From NCBI RefSeq assembly GCF_000422705.1, contig NZ_AUGO01000002.1, positions 248,001 through 312,000 on the forward strand: a DNA stretch of 64,000 nucleotides. The letters are read 5' to 3'. Both the position numbers and the translations under genes were made by a program. The first letter of the stretch is position 1. Each line of letters starts with the position of its first letter. The notes under the pieces are model-generated. The model was not told where the DNA came from. It made no database searches and saw only the letters and a program-made list of their open reading frames with translations. This document shows, in pieces, positions 60,995 to 64,000 of this stretch. This stretch comes from Flavobacterium soli DSM 19725 (GTDB taxonomy: Bacteria > Bacteroidota > Bacteroidia > Flavobacteriales > Flavobacteriaceae).

Positions 60995-63415
60995 TTAAAA
61001 CATCCCACCACCTTGTTTAGTGTTGTCTTCACGGTATTTTCTTTGCAACGCTTTATTTTTACCACCACCAAACATATAGTTGATTCCAAAATAAATCGTC
61101 TGGCTTTCCCATGTAAATTGACCACGGCTTGGATAAGGATTCTGAGAATCGAAACCAAATTTCATTTGGTCTAAAATATCATTATAGCGAACACTAATCG
61201 ACATTTTATTGTTCAAGAGCGAATATCTTCCTCCAGCATCAATCTTATACATTTCCTTACTGTTGTTCTGGATTCCATCAACCCCACCTCTATAAAATCC
61301 AAATAAAAGGAAGCTCAAACGCTGATTTACTTTAAAATTACTGTTCAAACGAGCATTGAAAGCGGCAACATCTACTTCTCTTTCTACAAAATCAAATTCA
61401 TCAACGGTTCCTTCTCTCAAAACCGAAACCAATCCTTTTTGGGAAATATTTGAGTAGTCGATAGCGGGTTGAATGTCCCACCATTTTGCAATTTTATAAT
61501 TGGCAGAAAGCTCAAAACCAAAAGCAGTATTGTTATCAAAATTGTCCCAACTCATAATTAAATCGTTCGGGTTTTCTGTTGTTTCGTCATTATACAAAAC
61601 ACGGTTGATCTCGTTATCAATCACTCTGTAAAAAACTCCCGAAGTGAAAGAAGAACCTTTTCCGAACATTTTGGTATAGTTTACCTCTACTGAATTTGTG
61701 AACTGTGGCTCCAATTCAGAGTTTCCGAGACCAGTAACCAAAGGTGTCGAGAACTCCCTGATAGGTTTGGTTTGTTCCAAACTTGGTCGGTCAACACGAC
61801 GGCTGTAACTCAATTGGAACATGTTTTTCTCGTTCAAATTATACGTCAAATAAGCCGAAGGATAGACTGTCATATAATCATCTTCAAAAGTGGTTTGACC
61901 TTTATTCAGATTGGCTTTCGCCTTATAGCTTTCAAAACGAGCTCCTACTTGATAGCTGAATTTTTCAAAACGCTGACCAAAAGTAGCATAAGCCGAATAG
62001 ATATCAATATCATACGTATAATTCGAAAAGCGATTTTCTACAGGAAGCGAAAGATTTCCAGTCGTATAATCGTTTGAAGTTCTAACAATCCTAGATTCAG
62101 CGCCAAGTTCAAGCGTTGTTTTCTCGTTTAATGGGTTTACATAATCCAAATTCAACGTTGTGTTTTCTCTTTTATCAATGATTTTATCGCTAAAAATAAC
62201 GCGTTCGTCTAAAGCTTCTGGATTTCCAATTTCGAAAGTCGAAGTGTCAAAATTTGCATTTTGTGTTTGTTTGTAGTCATTGAAGTTTCCTTCAAAATCA
62301 AGCGTGTGTCCGTCTTTTGCAAATAAATGCTTGTAGGCCAAATTGTAAGCACCACTTTTGTTATCGGTCAAATAATTACCCAATTGCAACACATTTGCCT
62401 GATCGTTGCTCAAATAGCGGATGTCCGTATCTACATTTCCGTTTCCGTCGGTTGCATTTTGGTTGGTATAAAACGAAATGGTGTTTTTATCATTGATGTA
62501 AAAATCCATACCAATTTTATACAAATACGACTTGTTATCATTCACAATATCAAGTTGTTGTTGAGAGTTGTTGTCGAAACGCTCAATAAAACCTTCGTTG
62601 AAATATTTTCCAAAATTACTTCCAGCGTTTCCAAAAAAGTTCACTTTTCCAGTTCGGTAATTCATGTCCAAAGAATTGTTGAATTTCGGCTCTTCGCCAA
62701 AAGTGATTCCGGCATTCAAGCTTCCGTTGAAACCATCATTTGAATTTTTATGCAACACAATATTGATGATCCCAGACATTCCTTCAGGGTTATATTTCGC
62801 ACTCGGATTAGTAATCAGCTCGATTTTCTTGATAGAAGTCGATGGGATTTGCTTTAGCAATTGAGCAGCATCCATATTTGTTGGTCTTCCATCCACCAAA
62901 ACACGAACATTTTGGTTACCTCTCAAGGAGATTTTGCCATCCTGGTCCACATTTACAGAGGGAATATTATTCATGATTTCTGAAGCGGTAGCTCCAGCAG
63001 TTGTCAAGTCACGTCCCACATTGATCACTCTTCTGTCGATTTTTTGTTCCACAGTCGAACGTTCTTGCACCACTTCAACACCTTGCAGTTGGGTAGCTTC
63101 TTCTAATAAAGTAATTTTTGGGAGTGCCACTATTTTTTGACTTGTCAAATCGGCTTTTGTGGTAAAAGTAGTGTATCCAATAAATTGAACTTCTACTGTA
63201 TAATTTTTTAATGCTAAATTTTTGATTGCGAAATCGCCATTGTCATCCGTTATTCCACCTGTTATAACTGCACTTCCTTCTTTTATTGAAATAGTAGCAT
63301 AGGAAACAGGTACATTTTTTTGATCTACAACTTTTCCTGAAATAGTTCCTATGTTTTGGGCATGCATAGAAAATAGTGTTCCAAAAAGGAACAGGAAGAG
63401 CAACTTAATTCTCAT
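60995..63415 (-). CDS. TonB-receptor-like outer-membrane beta-barrel protein
   Basis: An 806-residue protein with a signal peptide (FLFLFGTLFSMHAQ), a carboxypeptidase regulatory-like domain (GTISGKVVDQKNVPVSYATISI), a plug domain (SEIMNNIPSVNVDQDGKISLRG, VRVLVDGRPTNMD, PSAKYNPEGMSGIINIVL) and a barrel to the end. It belongs to the Bacteroidota 'outer membrane beta-barrel family' related to TonB-dependent receptors. No SusD partner is next to it, so it is not a typical polysaccharide-utilisation pair. The substrate is unknown. The tail ends KQGGGMF. Confidence 0.9.
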   Translation of the reverse strand: MRIKLLFLFLFGTLFSMHAQNIGTISGKVVDQKNVPVSYATISIKEGSAVITGGITDDNGDFAIKNLALKNYTVEVQFIGYTTFTTKADLTSQKIVALPKITLLEEATQLQGVEVVQERSTVEQKIDRRVINVGRDLTTAGATASEIMNNIPSVNVDQDGKISLRGNQNVRVLVDGRPTNMDAAQLLKQIPSTSIKKIELITNPSAKYNPEGMSGIINIVLHKNSNDGFNGSLNAGITFGEEPKFNNSLDMNYRTGKVNFFGNAGSNFGKYFNEGFIERFDNNSQQQLDIVNDNKSYLYKIGMDFYINDKNTISFYTNQNATDGNGNVDTDIRYLSNDQANVLQLGNYLTDNKSGAYNLAYKHLFAKDGHTLDFEGNFNDYKQTQNANFDTSTFEIGNPEALDERVIFSDKIIDKRENTTLNLDYVNPLNEKTTLELGAESRIVRTSNDYTTGNLSLPVENRFSNYTYDIDIYSAYATFGQRFEKFSYQVGARFESYKAKANLNKGQTTFEDDYMTVYPSAYLTYNLNEKNMFQLSYSRRVDRPSLEQTKPIREFSTPLVTGLGNSELEPQFTNSVEVNYTKMFGKGSSFTSGVFYRVIDNEINRVLYNDETTENPNDLIMSWDNFDNNTAFGFELSANYKIAKWWDIQPAIDYSNISQKGLVSVLREGTVDEFDFVEREVDVAAFNARLNSNFKVNQRLSFLLFGFYRGGVDGIQNNSKEMYKIDAGGRYSLLNNKMSISVRYNDILDQMKFGFDSQNPYPSRGQFTWESQTIYFGINYMFGGGKNKALQRKYREDNTKQGGGMF

Positions 63416-63550
63416 AACGTTTGTTTTTTGATTGATGATTGATGTTCAACTTCAATGGATTTGCCATTCAAGTTATATAATAGACATACGTTTTTGAATT
63501 TTGTTACAATTATTTTTGAAAAAAAAGATAAATCTAGATTGCTTTAAAAG

Positions 63551-63606
63551 AAAAAAGATCCAAAACCCTTGAAAATAAAAGCTATAGGGTTTTGGATTTT
63601 TTTTAA
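63551..63606 (-). terminator. Terminator after the gene at the right window edge
   Basis: ATCCAAAACCCT at 63558-63569 pairs with 63586-63597 (12 bp). Both flanks carry T-runs in their own direction, so it could act on both strands, but the nearest genes reading into it are on the minus strand. Confidence 0.82.
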
Positions 63607-63622
63607 AATAGTTGAACAATTC

Positions 63623-64000
63623 TTAATGTCCAGGTTCATAAATTAGCCTCAGGAACGAACTGAATCGTTCATTTTCCCGACTAATAGGGATTCCAGTAAC
63701 AATTCCGATTAAAATATTTTCCGCAATACTAACTCTCATTTGTGGTCGAATGGTCATATCAAAATCAGTTTTGGTAATCTCTTTGTTGAATTCAATTCCA
63801 ATAAAATTTCGGGTTCCAGGAATCATATAATGAAAATTGCTATTGATTTGCCACGAAATAAAGGTGCTGTTATCCTGAAAATGATGCTGGATTGCAGGTC
63901 CCGTATAAAGAAGCGTGTGGATGTTATTTCCCCAACGTTTTGCCGCAATAAAAAACGGATTATAAATGTTTCCTGTAAACAATTTAGCATTTCCATAGCT
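63623..64000 (-). CDS. C-terminal part of a probable outer-membrane beta-barrel protein
   Basis: The minus-strand frame is open to the window edge: reading continues as SYGNAKLFTGNIYNPF past the TTG at 63982, so that codon is not a start. The visible ~125 residues alternate aromatic and polar positions (IGIEFNKEITKTDFDMTIRPQMRVSIAENILIG) and end SSFLRLIYEPGH, as in barrel proteins of unknown role in Flavobacteriia. The beginning lies outside the window. A hairpin terminator follows its stop. Confidence 0.6.
   Translation of the reverse strand, partial: SYGNAKLFTGNIYNPFFIAAKRWGNNIHTLLYTGPAIQHHFQDNSTFISWQINSNFHYMIPGTRNFIGIEFNKEITKTDFDMTIRPQMRVSIAENILIGIVTGIPISRENERFSSFLRLIYEPGH

Overview
The window is a chromosomal segment of a Flavobacterium-like member of the Bacteroidota. 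Evidence seen in the sequence: low GC; secreted proteins ending in type IX secretion (T9SS) sorting domains; promoters of the Bacteroidota form TAnnTTTG with an upstream TTG or TTTG; almost no Shine-Dalgarno sequences apart from a near-perfect one before rpsU; and Bacteroidota-typical families (DUF2851, DUF3467, DUF2805, DUF2721, Porin_10-like porin, regulatory-domain plus beta-barrel receptor). No rRNA operon, CRISPR array, prophage or intact insertion sequence is present.

Layout. 1-4.9 kb: tail of a secreted T9SS protein, a putative porin, a PLP-dependent cysteine/cystathionine synthase with CBS domains, and a zeta-toxin-like kinase gene broken by a TGA codon inside its P-loop, followed by an overlapping 56-codon gene. 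5-8.9 kb: DUF2851, PspC-domain, helix-hairpin-helix and acyl-CoA dehydrogenase genes. 8.9-24.2 kb: the core information-processing block rpsU, xerC-like, hpf, tRNA-Thr(TGT), tRNA-Tyr, tRNA-Thr(GGT), tuf, tRNA-Trp, secE, nusG, rplK, rplA, rplJ, rplL, rpoB, rpoC, DUF3467, with hairpins at rplL/rpoB and rpoB/rpoC. 24.4-31.7 kb: one gene for a 2414-residue T9SS surface protein carrying two pairs of tandem repeats. 31.9-38.4 kb: a mostly minus-strand accessory run (alpha/beta hydrolase, membrane protein, DUF2089-like regulator, DUF2805, fatty acid hydroxylase, AlkB, aquaporin, DoxX-like, EamA transporter).

38.5-46.7 kb: an L,D-transpeptidase-like lipoprotein and a signalling island. The island holds a six-PAS histidine kinase with two CheY-like regulators facing it tail to tail, a SemiSWEET sugar transporter, and a lipoprotein / TPR histidine kinase / LuxR regulator operon. 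46.8-50.6 kb: DUF2721, htpG, a lipocalin-like lipoprotein and an OmpA lipoprotein. 50.8-64 kb: a TetR-like regulator with an ABC1/UbiB kinase, a glycine-rich T9SS protein, an ABC ATPase, an S9 peptidase resembling chloroplast glutamyl endopeptidase, fabH, a TonB-receptor-like beta-barrel protein, and the end of another probable outer-membrane protein.

Most of the window is ordinary core or envelope biology. The points most worth a second look are: the stop codon in the zeta-toxin P-loop and its small partner gene; the lone Shine-Dalgarno before rpsU; a terminator hairpin straddling the tRNA-tuf transcription start; three dispersed 'TAGCCC ... GGATAGC' structured intergenic elements; a 32-bp perfect inverted repeat built from 14-bp tandem units; and three long-ORF starts that are really the TTG of a promoter -7 box.
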